Notes: generated from the sequence alone by a model not told the origin. Shown: positions 33,962-42,454, counted from the first letter of the stretch. The stretch is 50,066 bases of DNA from Roseomonas sp. 18066 (GCF_902706185.1 NZ_CACSJM010000024.1:1-50066); one strand, 5' to 3'. Numbers and translations: made by a program.

Positions 33962-35240
33962 CCGGCTCCACGCCGCACCATTCGGCGACGAACAAGGCCA
34001 TGGCCCCGGTGATGCGCTTCACCGAGGCCAGGCTGACCCGCTCGTCGAAGCCATGGATATTCTCCGAGATCGGGCCGTAGCACAGCGACGGAACGCGATC
34101 GTAGAGCGCATAGACGCGGGTATCGAGATAGCCCGGCGTCATGAAGCTGCGCAGCGCCTGGCCGGTCGCCGCCTGATGCGCGCGGGCCAGCACCGCCTCG
34201 GCCTCGCTGCCGGGCGGCTGCACATAGCCCTCGGCATGGAAGCCGTTGAAGGTGACGACCGGCGGGTTGTTGCCCATGAAGCCGTCGCCGCGGGCGAAGC
34301 GGGCGACGCGCTCGCTGATCTCGCGCGCCGCGACGCCGGCATCGATGCCGGGATAGAGGCCGATGCGGCAATCGATGCGGCACCAGCCGGGCACCGAGGA
34401 AGCCCAGTCGCCGCCTTCGATCTTGCCGATATTCAGGTTGATCGGATGCTCGATCTCGGCGAAATGCTCGCGCCCCGCCTTGGCGGCGTTCCATTCCTCC
34501 TCCAGCGCGCGCAGCTCGCCCACGACGCGCCAGGCGGCGTCGATGGCATTGGCGCCGCGGCCCATCTCGCGCACATGCACCGGCAGGCCGCGCACCTCGA
34601 CCTGGAACCACAGCACGCCGACATTGGCGCGCACCAGCATCTCCTCCTCCGGCTCCGGGATCAGCACGGCATCGGCCTTGTAGCCGCGCAGATGCGTCAT
34701 CAGCGCGCCATTGCCGGTGGATTCTTCTTCCACCACCGACTGCACCAGCACCGTCGCCGCCGGCTGCAGCCCGATGCGGCGCAGCGCGTCCAGGCAGAAG
34801 ATATTGGCGGCATGCCCCGCCTTCATGTCGGCGCCGCCGCGGCCATAGAGCCAGTCGCCCTCCACCACCGGGTCGAAGGGCGCGTGGCCCCACATGTCGG
34901 CCGGGCCGGTCGGCACCACGTCGACATGCGCCTGCAGGATCAGCGAGCGCCCGGTCTCCTGCCGCGGATGGTGCAGGCCGACGACGATCGGCGCGTCGGA
35001 ATGCTCCGCGCTCCAGGGACCGCCGCCGGGATGCGCCGTGATGGCGTCACGATCCATCGCGAAGCGGTCCATGGCGAAGCCGCGGTCGCGCAGCGCACGA
35101 TAGACGAAATCCTGGCAGGCATGCTCGGCGCCGCGCAGCGAGGGGAAGCGGATCAGCGCCTGGGTGAAGGCCAGCTGCTCGGCGAAGCCGGCCTCCACCG
35201 AATCCAGGATCTGTTGGCGCAGCGCGGGGTCGAGGGCCAT
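33948..35240 (-). CDS. ArgE/DapE-family M20 deacylase
   Basis: A 430-residue dinuclear zinc hydrolase that removes an acyl group from an N-acyl amino acid or similar compound. Metal ligands are His105 and Asp107 (QAHVDVVP), Asp138 (GRGGADMKAG) and the Glu171-Glu172 pair (VVEEES), with a lid/dimerisation domain in the middle. AGGAGAG stands seven bases before the ATG at 35240, and an upstream ATG at 35273 lies inside the operator region. It is controlled by a divergent TetR gene with a 31-bp dyad over its promoter. In the model for the flavin-monooxygenase cluster it would be the deacetylase, but it is 4-9 kb away and under separate control, so that link is speculative. Confidence 0.92.
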   Translation of the reverse strand: MALDPALRQQILDSVEAGFAEQLAFTQALIRFPSLRGAEHACQDFVYRALRDRGFAMDRFAMDRDAITAHPGGGPWSAEHSDAPIVVGLHHPRQETGRSLILQAHVDVVPTGPADMWGHAPFDPVVEGDWLYGRGGADMKAGHAANIFCLDALRRIGLQPAATVLVQSVVEEESTGNGALMTHLRGYKADAVLIPEPEEEMLVRANVGVLWFQVEVRGLPVHVREMGRGANAIDAAWRVVGELRALEEEWNAAKAGREHFAEIEHPINLNIGKIEGGDWASSVPGWCRIDCRIGLYPGIDAGVAAREISERVARFARGDGFMGNNPPVVTFNGFHAEGYVQPPGSEAEAVLARAHQAATGQALRSFMTPGYLDTRVYALYDRVPSLCYGPISENIHGFDERVSLASVKRITGAMALFVAEWCGVEPVSPG

Positions 35241-35269
35241 GGGTCTCTCCTGCCGCGGCTCGGCGGCTT

Positions 35270-35310
35270 CCATTAAGTGGACGGTAAGTCCATTTAATGG
35301 GAAAGGGCAA
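35270..35310 (-). promoter_or_regulatory. Promoter of the M20 gene with a 31-bp TetR-type operator
   Basis: The dyad spans 35270-35300: left arm CCATTAAGTGGAC, centre GGTAA, right arm GTCCATTTAATGG, 12 of 13 positions symmetric. On the minus strand a -35 TTGCCC (35310-35305) and a -10 TACCGT (35286-35281) with an 18-base spacer drive the M20 gene, so the operator covers the -10 and most of the spacer. The divergent TetR gene is the obvious repressor. Its own candidate promoter (TTCGCC 35317-35322, TATCCT 35341-35346) lies just beside it. Confidence 0.65.
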
Positions 35311-35377
35311 GCGGGATTCGCCGCCCGCCGCGCCGCGCCCTATCCTGCCCGGCCCTGACACGGAGCTCCCGCGCCGC

Positions 35378-35938
35378 ATGACCCTGCCCGCCGCCCGCGG
35401 CCGCCCGCGCTCCGCCGCCACCACCGCCGCGATCCTGCAGGCGGCCTATGCGCTGATGGCCGGCCAGGGCCTGGCCGCGACCACCATCGACGCCGTGGCG
35501 CGGGCGGCGCAGGTGTCGAAGATGACGATCTACAAATGGTGGCCCTCGCGCGAGCCGCTGCTGATCGACGCCTTCCTGCACCACGCCGCGGCGACGCTGC
35601 CGCTGGCGCGCGAGGGCCATGGCGCTGCCCGCATCCGCGCCCATGTCGCCGATTACATCGCAGCACTGGACAGCGATCTGGGCCGCGTGCAGCTCGCCGT
35701 CATCGCCGAATGCATTGCCCAGTCGGGCTCGGCGGCCAGCTTCTTCGCCCGCTACCTGTCGCATCGCCGCGCGGCGCTGGCGCAGATCATCGCCGAAGGC
35801 CAGGCCGATGGCAGCATCGCCCGCCGCGCCGCGCCGGAGGCGATCTACGACGCGCTCTATGGCGGGCTGTTCTACCGCCATCTTTTCGGCATCGCGCCGC
35901 TGGATGCCGAGGCGCTGCTGGCGCTCGCGCTGGTCTAG
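35378..35938 (+). CDS. TetR/AcrR-family transcriptional regulator
   Basis: A 186-residue repressor. The N-terminal helix-turn-helix is typical: AAILQAAYALMAGQGLAATT, then IDAVARAAQVSKMTIYKWW and the RE.LLIDAF exit. The C-terminal part is the ligand-binding and dimerisation domain. The start at 35378 has a poor Shine-Dalgarno sequence, but the upstream frame runs into the promoter region. It is divergent from the M20 deacylase and has a near-perfect 31-bp dyad between, so it very probably represses the deacylase. The 3' end overlaps the 3' end of hipA by four bases. The inducing ligand is unknown and could be the deacylase substrate. Confidence 0.92.
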   Translation: MTLPAARGRPRSAATTAAILQAAYALMAGQGLAATTIDAVARAAQVSKMTIYKWWPSREPLLIDAFLHHAAATLPLAREGHGAARIRAHVADYIAALDSDLGRVQLAVIAECIAQSGSAASFFARYLSHRRAALAQIIAEGQADGSIARRAAPEAIYDALYGGLFYRHLFGIAPLDAEALLALALV

Positions 35939-37239
35939 GCCGCGAAGTAGAGCCGCTGCAGCCGCGCGCAGCGTGCCGCCAGCCGGTCGACCAGCCGGTG
36001 CAGCACCGGGTGGCCGATCCCCTCGGCACGGCATTCCTGCAGCGTGGCGCTGGCCAGGTCGGGAATCGCCGCCATCATCGCGCGCAGCTCGGTGACGACG
36101 CGGTCGGCATCCATCTGGCTGGCGCGCGCCTCGGCCTGCCAGTGGCGCAGCATGATGATGTCGAAGCCACGCCGGCCGTCGATGCCCAGCGACAGCTCGA
36201 CGCCGCGCAGGTCGTCGTCATAGGGCAGCGCCGAGTTGATGTCGTAGAGCGGCGCCAGCCGCACCTCGGGCGCCGCATCCCCCGGCAGGATCAGCAGGGA
36301 GAAATTCTTGGCATGGGCGTCGGTGCCGGCGATCAGGAAGTTGAAGGCCAGCGCCCGCAGGAAGGCGTGGCGGTCCTCGACGGCGGCCGATGAATGCGCC
36401 GCCAGCAGCCGCAGGATCGCCTTCACCCCGGGGCCGCCATCGGCCTGGTATTTCCGCTCCGGCATCACCGACAGCGCCTGGCACAGATCCTCCTGGTGGA
36501 TGCGCTGCCAGAGGGTGCCGCTCTCCGTCTCGACCGGATAGCGGTCGTAGCGCTCGACGACGATGGCGGGCTCGTCGCCGAAGCGGCGCACCGCGCTGCG
36601 CGGCACCAGGAAGCCGAGGCGCCGCGCCAGCGACAGGCAGAAATGCTCGTTCTCGACCTGGCCTTCCAGGCCGGGCATCGGCGGCTTCAGGATATGCGTC
36701 GTCGGCACCCGGCCGGACGGGATGCCCCAGCGCTCCCCCGCCAGGTGCAGCGCCGTCTTCGGCTGCGCGCCGGCCAGGCTGAAGCGGCCACGCTCGCCGG
36801 GCTTGCGGCCCATGCCGCCGGACTGCCCGCGCAGCTGCGCCAGGCGCTGGCCGATATCGGCCTCGGTCAGCCAGTCGACGGCGCCCTCGGCCGCGTCCTG
36901 CACCGCGGCGCCGGGCGGGCGGAACTGCACGGCGCCGGCGCAATCCTCGCCGATCAGCGCCAGCAGCGCGACCGGGTTGCGGGGCGACACCTGGTGGCCG
37001 CGCGCCAGCGCCTCCAGCACCTTCGGGTTCTCCGGCAGCAGGCCCCAGAGGAAGGGCGCGACCTGCCGCTTGCCGAAGTGCGGCAGCAGCAGCGGCATCG
37101 ACAGGGACAGCGGCACCGCGCCCGCCCGGCCGCGCCAGGCCTCGTCGTAGCGGAAGCCCGGGTTGCCATGCGCGTCCTGGCGCAGCACGCCGATCCGCTG
37201 GCCGTAGAGATGCACGTCGAGGCCGCGGGCGGCGCTCAC
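35935..37239 (-). CDS. hipA: HipA-family Ser/Thr kinase toxin
   Basis: A type II toxin kinase of 434 residues. In E. coli HipA phosphorylates glutamyl-tRNA synthetase and induces dormancy; the target here is unknown. The serine corresponding to the autophosphorylation site is Ser154 in FSLAGAQPKTAL. The catalytic loop is TDAHAKNFS (Asp307, Lys311, Asn312), and the metal-binding Asp333 is in APLYDINSA, so all key residues are present. The start is the GTG at 37239, which overlaps the hipB stop as GTGA; the longer upstream frame is shadow. Cotranscribed with hipB and probably autorepressed by HipB-HipA through the CTGCNC.TTCGTGC sites upstream of hipB. Confidence 0.93.
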   Translation of the reverse strand: MSAARGLDVHLYGQRIGVLRQDAHGNPGFRYDEAWRGRAGAVPLSLSMPLLLPHFGKRQVAPFLWGLLPENPKVLEALARGHQVSPRNPVALLALIGEDCAGAVQFRPPGAAVQDAAEGAVDWLTEADIGQRLAQLRGQSGGMGRKPGERGRFSLAGAQPKTALHLAGERWGIPSGRVPTTHILKPPMPGLEGQVENEHFCLSLARRLGFLVPRSAVRRFGDEPAIVVERYDRYPVETESGTLWQRIHQEDLCQALSVMPERKYQADGGPGVKAILRLLAAHSSAAVEDRHAFLRALAFNFLIAGTDAHAKNFSLLILPGDAAPEVRLAPLYDINSALPYDDDLRGVELSLGIDGRRGFDIIMLRHWQAEARASQMDADRVVTELRAMMAAIPDLASATLQECRAEGIGHPVLHRLVDRLAARCARLQRLYFAA

Positions 37240-37553
37240 GGCTCGCGCGCGCCCAGCCGGCGCAGCACCGCCTGCATGCTGGGCACCGCCGGCAGCGCGG
37301 CCTCGGGCTCGGCCGCGGCGGGCGGCCTGGCGCGGCGCGGCCGGGCGCCGGCGGCCAGCTCCAGCCGCAGGTTCAGGACTGCCAGCACGCGCAGCACCAG
37401 GCCGAGCTCGGCGGCGTCCTTGCCGGCCTCCATGCCGATCAGCCAGCGCGTGCTGACCTGGGCGCGCTGCGCCAGCGCCGCCTGGGTCAGGCCGCGCTCG
37501 CGGCGGGTGGCGCGGATCATCAGGCCGATCTCGGCGGCGGTGCGGACCTGCAT
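37236..37553 (-). CDS. hipB: HipB-like helix-turn-helix antitoxin
   Basis: A 105-residue Xre-type DNA-binding protein. The helix-turn-helix is IGLMIRATRRERGLTQAALA followed by QRAQVSTRWLIGMEAGK (about residues 9-45), and the C-terminal tail (PSMQAVLRRLGAREP) probably contacts HipA. GGGAGG stands six bases before the ATG. The stop overlaps the hipA start. The Ala/Pro-rich linker at 65-90 is longer than in E. coli HipB. Three related palindromic sites lie 42-116 bases upstream and are the likely autoregulatory operators. They are also close to the pqqA promoter on the other side. Confidence 0.9.
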   Translation of the reverse strand: MQVRTAAEIGLMIRATRRERGLTQAALAQRAQVSTRWLIGMEAGKDAAELGLVLRVLAVLNLRLELAAGARPRRARPPAAAEPEAALPAVPSMQAVLRRLGAREP

Positions 37554-37594
37554 GGCGGGCCTCCCGGGGTGAACGGACGATCACATCTGCAGAA

Positions 37595-37669
37595 CTGCAC
37601 GTTCGTGCAGACGGACGGGTCCCGGATCTGCGCATTCGTGCCGATCCGCATAAGTGCACGATGCTGCAG
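37595..37669. promoter_or_regulatory. HipB-type operator array between hipBA and pqqA
   Basis: A perfect 16-bp palindrome CTGCACG-TT-CGTGCAG (37595-37610) is followed by a degenerate copy CTGCGCATTCGTGCCG (37628-37643, 13/16 identical) and a third copy in reverse orientation (37654-37669, CTGCAGCATCGTGC core, 11/14). A short TCTGCAGA (37586-37593) lies beside the first. Multiple palindromic operators upstream of hipB are the rule for this system. Assignment to HipB is inference from position. Confidence 0.6.
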
Positions 37670-37700
37670 GCCGGGCAAGCGTCCGGGGCGCCGCAGGATT

Positions 37701-37742
37701 GCCAGATTTTATCTGGCCGGGATGCGGGCCCCCGCCTAAGAT
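37701..37742 (+). promoter_or_regulatory. pqqA promoter with a 17-bp palindrome at -35
   Basis: GCCAGAT-TTT-ATCTGGC (37701-37717) has perfect 7-bp arms and covers the expected -35 position (CTGGCC, 37713-37718) of a -10 TAAGAT (37737-37742) with an 18-base spacer. pqqA starts 40 bases downstream. It may be an operator controlling PQQ synthesis. It is unlike the HipB-type sites next to it. Confidence 0.5.
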
Positions 37743-37781
37743 CGGGCTGGACTGATGCCCATCACCGCACAGGAGATCGCC

Positions 37782-37862
37782 ATGACCTGGAAGACCCCGA
37801 AGCTTGTCGAGATCGCGCTCGGCGCCGAGATCAACAGCTACGTCTGCGCCGAGAAGAAGTGA
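37782..37862 (+). CDS. pqqA: PqqA, precursor peptide of PQQ
   Basis: A 26-residue ribosomal precursor of pyrroloquinoline quinone. The two residues that are cross-linked to build PQQ are at the canonical positions: Glu16 and Tyr20 in GAEINSYVCAEKK. AGGAGA stands just before the ATG at 37782. An in-frame ATG at 37755 would add nine residues but lacks a ribosome binding site. It is followed by pqqB after 33 bases. The short length agrees with PqqA in other alphaproteobacteria. It is presented by PqqD to the radical SAM enzyme PqqE for the first C-C bond. Confidence 0.96.
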   Translation: MTWKTPKLVEIALGAEINSYVCAEKK

Positions 37863-37895
37863 CCAGCGCCGCCGGCGCGGGCCTCTGACCGGGGC

Positions 37896-38828
37896 ATGAT
37901 CCACGCCCTGGTCCTGGGGGCCGCGGCCGGCGGCGGCTTTCCCCAGTGGAACTCCAACGCCGCCGCCTGCACCCGTGCGCGCGCCGGCGACCCGGCCGCC
38001 CGGCCGCGCCACCAGGCCTCGCTGGCGGTCAGCGCCGATGGCCGCCGCTGGACCATCATCAACGCCGCCCCTGACCTGCGCCAGCAGATCGCCGAGAACC
38101 GCGCGCTGCAGCCGCGGGACGGCCTGCGCTCGACGCCGATCGCCGGCGTGCTGCTGACCGGCGGCGAGGTCGATTGCGTCGCCGGCCTGCTGACGCTGCG
38201 CGAGCGCCAGCCGCTGCGGCTGATGGCCACGGCCGAGGTGCTGGGCCTGCTCGACGCCAACCCGATCTTCGAGGCGCTGAACCGCGACACCGTGCCGCGC
38301 GAGACCGTGCCGCTGCGGCAATGGTTCCCGCTGCGCGACGCTTCGGGCGAGCCCACCGGCCTCGACGCGCTGCTCTTCCCAGTGCCCGGCAAGGTGCCGC
38401 TCTACATGGAGGCGGCGGCCGACGGCACGCTGGCGCTCGACGACGATGACGGCGGCACCGTCGGCGTCGCCCTCGATGACGGCCTGCAGCGGCTGTTCTA
38501 CATCCCCGGCTGCGCCGCGATGACGCCCGCGCTGGCGGCGATGCTGAAGGGCGCCGCGCTGGTGCTGTTCGACGGCACGCTGTGGCGCGACGACGAGATG
38601 ATCCGGGCCGGCCTCGGCCCGAAGACCGGCCAGCGCATGGGCCATATCTCGGCCGAGGGCCCCGCCGGCGCGCTGCGCGCCTTCGCCGATCTTGGCGTCG
38701 CCCGCAAGATCTTCGTCCATATCAACAATTCCAACCCGGTGCTGCTGGACGATTCCCCCGAACGCGCGGCCGCCGCCGCGGCGGGCTGGGAGGTCGCGCA
38801 TGACGGCATGGAGATCCGCCTGGCATGA
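37896..38828 (+). CDS. pqqB: PqqB, hydroxylase of PQQ biosynthesis
   Basis: A 310-residue protein of the metallo-beta-lactamase fold, reported to hydroxylate the Tyr part of the Glu-Tyr intermediate. Family sequence is unmistakable: VLGAAAGGGFPQWN at the N-terminus, SLAVSADGRRWTIINAAPDL, QRMGHISAEGPAGALRAF, and HINNSNPVL near the end. The zinc/iron-binding Asp-His pattern is altered relative to true hydrolases, as is normal for PqqB. The ATG has only a weak GGGG purine tract upstream. The stop overlaps the pqqC start as ATGA, so expression is coupled. Confidence 0.96.
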   Translation: MIHALVLGAAAGGGFPQWNSNAAACTRARAGDPAARPRHQASLAVSADGRRWTIINAAPDLRQQIAENRALQPRDGLRSTPIAGVLLTGGEVDCVAGLLTLRERQPLRLMATAEVLGLLDANPIFEALNRDTVPRETVPLRQWFPLRDASGEPTGLDALLFPVPGKVPLYMEAAADGTLALDDDDGGTVGVALDDGLQRLFYIPGCAAMTPALAAMLKGAALVLFDGTLWRDDEMIRAGLGPKTGQRMGHISAEGPAGALRAFADLGVARKIFVHINNSNPVLLDDSPERAAAAAAGWEVAHDGMEIRLA

Positions 38829-39565
38829 CCGAGCTGCTGTCCCCGCAGGCGCTGGAGGCGGCGCTGCGCCAGATCGGCGCCGAGCGCTACCACAACCTGC
38901 ATCCCTTCCACCGCGCGCTGCATGACGGGCAGCTGACGCGGCCGCAGGTGCAGGCCTGGGCGCTGAACCGCTACTACTACCAGGCGCGGATCCCGGCCAA
39001 GGACGCCTATCTGGTCGCCCGCCTCGAGGATCCCGCGCTGCGGCGGCTGTGGCGGACCCGCATCGTCGACCATGACGGCGACCTGCTGCCCGAGGGCGAG
39101 GCGCAGAATGGCGGCATCGCCCGCTGGCTGAAGCTGACCGACGGGCTGGGGCTGGACCGCGACTATGTCGTCTCCACCACGGGAATCCTGCCCGGCACCC
39201 GGCATGCGGTCGACGCCTATGTCAACTTCGTGCGCGACCGGCCGATCCTGGAGGCCATCGCCTCCTCGCTGACCGAGATGTTTTCTCCCAATATCATCAG
39301 CGAGCGCGTCTCGGGCATGCTGCGGCACTATGACTTCGTGACGCCGGAGACGCTGGCCTATTTCACGCCGCGCCTGACCCAGGCGCCGAAGGACGTGGAA
39401 TTCGCCCTCGACCACGTCAAGCAGCATGCCCGCACGCCCGGGCAGCAGGAGGCCGTGCTCGACGCGCTGCGCTTCAAATGCGGCGTGCTCTGGGCGCAGC
39501 TCGACGCGCTGGCCTATGCCTATCTGGCGCCGGGCGTCATCCCCCCGGGCGCCTGGCGGCCGTGA
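38825..39565 (+). CDS. pqqC: PqqC, pyrroloquinoline-quinone synthase
   Basis: A 246-residue cofactor-free oxidase that performs the final ring closure and eight-electron oxidation to PQQ. Family marks include [34 protein letters not shown] and [15 protein letters not shown], containing the active-site histidines, tyrosine and arginine. All-helical fold with normal length. It overlaps pqqB and pqqD by four bases on either side. Confidence 0.97.
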   Translation: MTELLSPQALEAALRQIGAERYHNLHPFHRALHDGQLTRPQVQAWALNRYYYQARIPAKDAYLVARLEDPALRRLWRTRIVDHDGDLLPEGEAQNGGIARWLKLTDGLGLDRDYVVSTTGILPGTRHAVDAYVNFVRDRPILEAIASSLTEMFSPNIISERVSGMLRHYDFVTPETLAYFTPRLTQAPKDVEFALDHVKQHARTPGQQEAVLDALRFKCGVLWAQLDALAYAYLAPGVIPPGAWRP

Positions 39566-39831
39566 CCGAGGCCGATATCCCGCGCTTCGCCCCCGGCGTG
39601 CGCTTCCGCTTCGACAAGGCGCGGGAGGCTTGGGCGCTGCTGGCGCCGGAGCGGCTGTTCCAGCCGGACGCGCAGGCCGCCGCCATCCTGCAGCGCGTCG
39701 ATGGCCAGCGCAGCATCGCCGCCATCATCGATGCGCTGGCCGCGGATTACGCCGCGCCGCGCGAGCTGATCGCGGCCGACGTGCTGGCCATGCTGCAGGA
39801 CCTGGCCGGCAAGGGGCTGCTGCGCGCATGA
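39562..39831 (+). CDS. pqqD: PqqD, PqqA peptide chaperone
   Basis: An 89-residue winged-helix-like RiPP recognition element that binds PqqA and delivers it to PqqE. It reads [20 protein letters not shown], then [19 protein letters not shown], typical of PqqD. The start is a GTG at 39562 overlapping the pqqC stop (GTGA). An ATG-type alternative farther upstream would lie inside pqqC. The stop overlaps the pqqE ATG, so pqqB, pqqC, pqqD and pqqE form one unbroken coupled unit. Confidence 0.95.
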   Translation: MTEADIPRFAPGVRFRFDKAREAWALLAPERLFQPDAQAAAILQRVDGQRSIAAIIDALAADYAAPRELIAADVLAMLQDLAGKGLLRA

Positions 39832-40937
39832 CCGTGCTGGCGCCCCGCCCGCCGCTGCCGCGGGTCGCGCCGCCGATGGCGCTGCTGGCGGAGCTGACGC
39901 ATCGCTGCCCGCTGAAATGCCCCTATTGCTCCAATCCGCTGGCGCTCGACCGCGCGGCCGACGAGCTCGACACCGCAGGCTGGATGCGCGTGCTCGACCA
40001 GGCGGCGGCGCTTGGCGTGCTGCAGGTGCATTTCTCCGGCGGCGAGCCGATGGCGCGGCGTGATCTGGAGGCGCTGGTCGCGCATGCCCGCAGCGTCGAT
40101 CTCTACAGCAACCTGATCACCTCCGGCGTCACCCTGACCGAGGCGCGGCTGGCGGCCCTGGTCGAGGCCGGGCTCGACCATGTCCAGCTCAGCTTCCAGG
40201 ATGTCGACGCCGGGAATGCCGAGCGCATCGGCGGCATGAAGGGCGCGCAGGCGCGCAAGCTGGAAGCCGCCCGCATGATCCGCGCCGCCGATCTGGCGCT
40301 GACCATCAACTTCGTCGTGCACCGGCAGAATGTCGCGCATGTCGGCGGCATGATCGCGCTGGCCGCCGAGCTCGGCGCGCGCCGTGTCGAGATCGCGCAT
40401 ACCCAGTATTACGGCTGGGGGCTGATGAACCGCGACGCGCTGCTGCCCAGCGCCGCGCAGCTCGAGGCCACCACCGCCGCGGTGGAGGCGGCGCGCCCGC
40501 TCTACGCCGGGCGGATGGCGATCGACTATATCACGCCGGACTATCACGCGACGCAGCCCAAGCCCTGCATGGGCGGCTGGGCCCAGCGCTTCATCAATAT
40601 CTCGCCCGCCGGCCGCGCCCTGCCCTGCCACGCCGCCGAGACCATCCCGGACATGGACTTTCCCTCCGTGCGCGAGCACGGGCTGCAAGACATCTGGGAA
40701 AATTCGGAGGCCTTTTCCCGCTTCCGCGGCACCGCCTGGATGCCGTCGGAATGCCAGTCCTGCGCGTTGAAGGAGCGCGACTGGGGCGGCTGCCGCTGTC
40801 AGGCGCTGGCGCTGGTCGGCGACGCGGCGGCCTCCGACCCGGTCTGCGACCGCTCGCCGCATCACCGCCGCGTGCTGGACGCGCTGGCGGCGGGCGATGC
40901 CCCGCCGCCGCCGCTGGTCTATCGCAGCAACCGCTGA
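39828..40937 (+). CDS. pqqE: PqqE, radical SAM enzyme of PQQ biosynthesis
   Basis: A 369-residue radical SAM enzyme that links Glu16 and Tyr20 of PqqA. The SAM cluster motif is Cys27-x3-Cys31-x2-Cys34 (RCPLKCPYC). The SPASM-type C-terminal region provides the auxiliary-cluster cysteines ([32 protein letters not shown]). The ATG at 39828 overlaps the pqqD stop. It is the last gene of the operon and convergent with the sorbosone-dehydrogenase-like gene, with only 15 bases between stops. No pqqF/G protease gene is in the window, so processing must rely on a gene elsewhere. Confidence 0.97.
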   Translation: MTVLAPRPPLPRVAPPMALLAELTHRCPLKCPYCSNPLALDRAADELDTAGWMRVLDQAAALGVLQVHFSGGEPMARRDLEALVAHARSVDLYSNLITSGVTLTEARLAALVEAGLDHVQLSFQDVDAGNAERIGGMKGAQARKLEAARMIRAADLALTINFVVHRQNVAHVGGMIALAAELGARRVEIAHTQYYGWGLMNRDALLPSAAQLEATTAAVEAARPLYAGRMAIDYITPDYHATQPKPCMGGWAQRFINISPAGRALPCHAAETIPDMDFPSVREHGLQDIWENSEAFSRFRGTAWMPSECQSCALKERDWGGCRCQALALVGDAAASDPVCDRSPHHRRVLDALAAGDAPPPPLVYRSNR

Positions 40938-40952
40938 TCAGGCACCCCGGCT

Positions 40953-42185
40953 TCAGGCACCCGTCACGCGGAAGACGACGTCGCCGACATCGTCGACCAT
41001 CAGCACGGACCCATCGGGGCCGATATGCACGCCGACGGGACGGCCATAGGACTCCTTCTCGTCCGGCGACAGGAAGCCGGAGAGAATGTCGCGCGGCGGG
41101 CCCGACGGGTGCCCGTCGACGAAGGGGATGAAGACCAGCTTGTAGCCGCTGAGGATGCTGCGGTTCCAGGAGCCGTGCTGGCCGATCGCCATGCCGGCGG
41201 GGAAGCCGGGCAGCGTGCCCTCCGGCAGCCAGCACAGCCCGAGCGAGGCGGTATGCCCGCCCAGCGCGTAATCCGGCGTGGTGGCGCCGGCGACCTTGGC
41301 CGCGTCCTGCGGCACGCGGTCGTCGACGATGCGGTCCCAGTAGCAATAGGGCCAGCCGTAGAAGCCGCCATCGACGACGCTGGTCAGGTAGTCCGGCGGC
41401 GTCTCGTCGCCCAGCCCGTCGCGCTCGTTGACCACGGTCCACAGCGCGCCGGTCACCGGCTCCCAGGCCATGCCCACCGCGTTGCGCAACCCGGTCGCGA
41501 AGATGCGGCGCTCTTCGGTCGCCAGGTCGATGACATGGATGGCGGCGCGGCCCTCCTCCTCCGCCATGCCATTGTCGGCGATGTTGGTCATCGAGCCGAC
41601 GCCGACATACAGCTTCGTCTGGTCTGGGCTGACCAGCAGGCTGCGGGTCCAATGCCCACCGGGCTTGAAGTCGCAGATCTTGCGGCCCGGCGCGGTGATG
41701 CGCGTCGCGCCCGGCGTGTAGGGGAAGGCGACCAGCCCGTCGGTGTTGCCGACATAGAAGGTGTCGCCGACCAGCGCCATGCCGAAGGGCTGGTTCAGGT
41801 CCTCGAGGAAGGTCTCGCGGATCTCGGCCACGCCGTCGCCATCGGCGTCGCGCAGCAGGGTGATGCGGTTGGCGCTGACCCCCATGGCGGCGGCCCGCTG
41901 CATGGTGGCGACCTGGGCATAGTCCCACAGGTTCTTCGCCTTGCGCGTGACGCTGCTGGATTCGGCCACCAGCACATCGCCATTCGGCAGCACGCAGAGC
42001 CAGCGCGGATGCGCCAGCTGGCCCGCGAAGACATTGACCTTCAGCCCCGGCGCGGTGGTCGGCAGCCGGCCATCCTTCCAGCCGCGCGCCGTCGGCATCT
42101 TCAGGGTCGGGATGGCGCCCTGCGGCTTGGCCGTCGGAATTGCCGGGGCCCGGCCCCAGGCCGGGGTCGGGTCGCCATCGCTCAT
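40953..42185 (-). CDS. Sorbosone-dehydrogenase-like PQQ-type sugar dehydrogenase
   Basis: A protein of about 410 residues with the six-bladed beta-propeller of soluble PQQ glucose / L-sorbosone dehydrogenases. Marks are AHPRWLCVLPNGDVLVAESSS, NQPFGMALVGDTFYVGNTDG, GLRNAVGMAWEPVTGALW and IGQHGSWNRSILSGYKLVF. It probably oxidises a sugar or aldehyde and uses PQQ, which fits its position next to pqqABCDE. The start is uncertain. The ATG at 42185 is the first good codon but lacks a Shine-Dalgarno sequence. A TTG at 42254 with AGGAG seven bases upstream would add 23 residues, although their codon use is unlike the gene. No clear signal peptide is seen in either case, although relatives are periplasmic. 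Confidence 0.88.
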   Translation of the reverse strand: MSDGDPTPAWGRAPAIPTAKPQGAIPTLKMPTARGWKDGRLPTTAPGLKVNVFAGQLAHPRWLCVLPNGDVLVAESSSVTRKAKNLWDYAQVATMQRAAAMGVSANRITLLRDADGDGVAEIRETFLEDLNQPFGMALVGDTFYVGNTDGLVAFPYTPGATRITAPGRKICDFKPGGHWTRSLLVSPDQTKLYVGVGSMTNIADNGMAEEEGRAAIHVIDLATEERRIFATGLRNAVGMAWEPVTGALWTVVNERDGLGDETPPDYLTSVVDGGFYGWPYCYWDRIVDDRVPQDAAKVAGATTPDYALGGHTASLGLCWLPEGTLPGFPAGMAIGQHGSWNRSILSGYKLVFIPFVDGHPSGPPRDILSGFLSPDEKESYGRPVGVHIGPDGSVLMVDDVGDVVFRVTGA

Positions 42186-42324
42186 CCGGCGGACGGCGAC
42201 GGTCACACGGCCGACGGCGGCCACCACCTGCGCGAAAACTGCCGAAAAGCTCAAGGGGCCGCTCCTGTCCACTGTCGCTGCCAAAAGAGCAGCGGGGGGC
42301 GGCCAGATCAAGCACCCAGCCGGC

Positions 42325-42353
42325 TTTGCCCCTTCCGCGACCCGCCCTATGCT
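42325..42353 (+). promoter_or_regulatory. Promoter of the MFS transporter gene
   Basis: TTGCCC (42325-42330), a 17-base spacer and TATGCT (42348-42353), about 100 bases before the MFS start. This is one of the better sigma-70-type matches in the window. The rest of the 269-base divergent gap shows no gene. Confidence 0.5.
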
Positions 42354-42454
42354 GGCGCCCGACCTGGCCGCCGGGGTCATGCGCATCGGCGGCAGCAGCG
42401 GCACCGAAAGGCCCGGGCGTTGCTCGACCACCCGCTGCCGGCCCGAGGAACGCC

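Noticed and set aside
37755..37782. Longer PqqA starting at an upstream ATG
   Set aside because: No ribosome binding site precedes 37755. The ATG at 37782 has AGGAGA and puts Glu and Tyr at the canonical positions 16 and 20.
42186..42254. TTG start for the sorbosone-dehydrogenase-like gene
   Set aside because: AGGAG is well placed, but the added codons (TTT, GCA, GTT, TTC and others) are unlike the gene and no signal peptide results. Kept only as an alternative.
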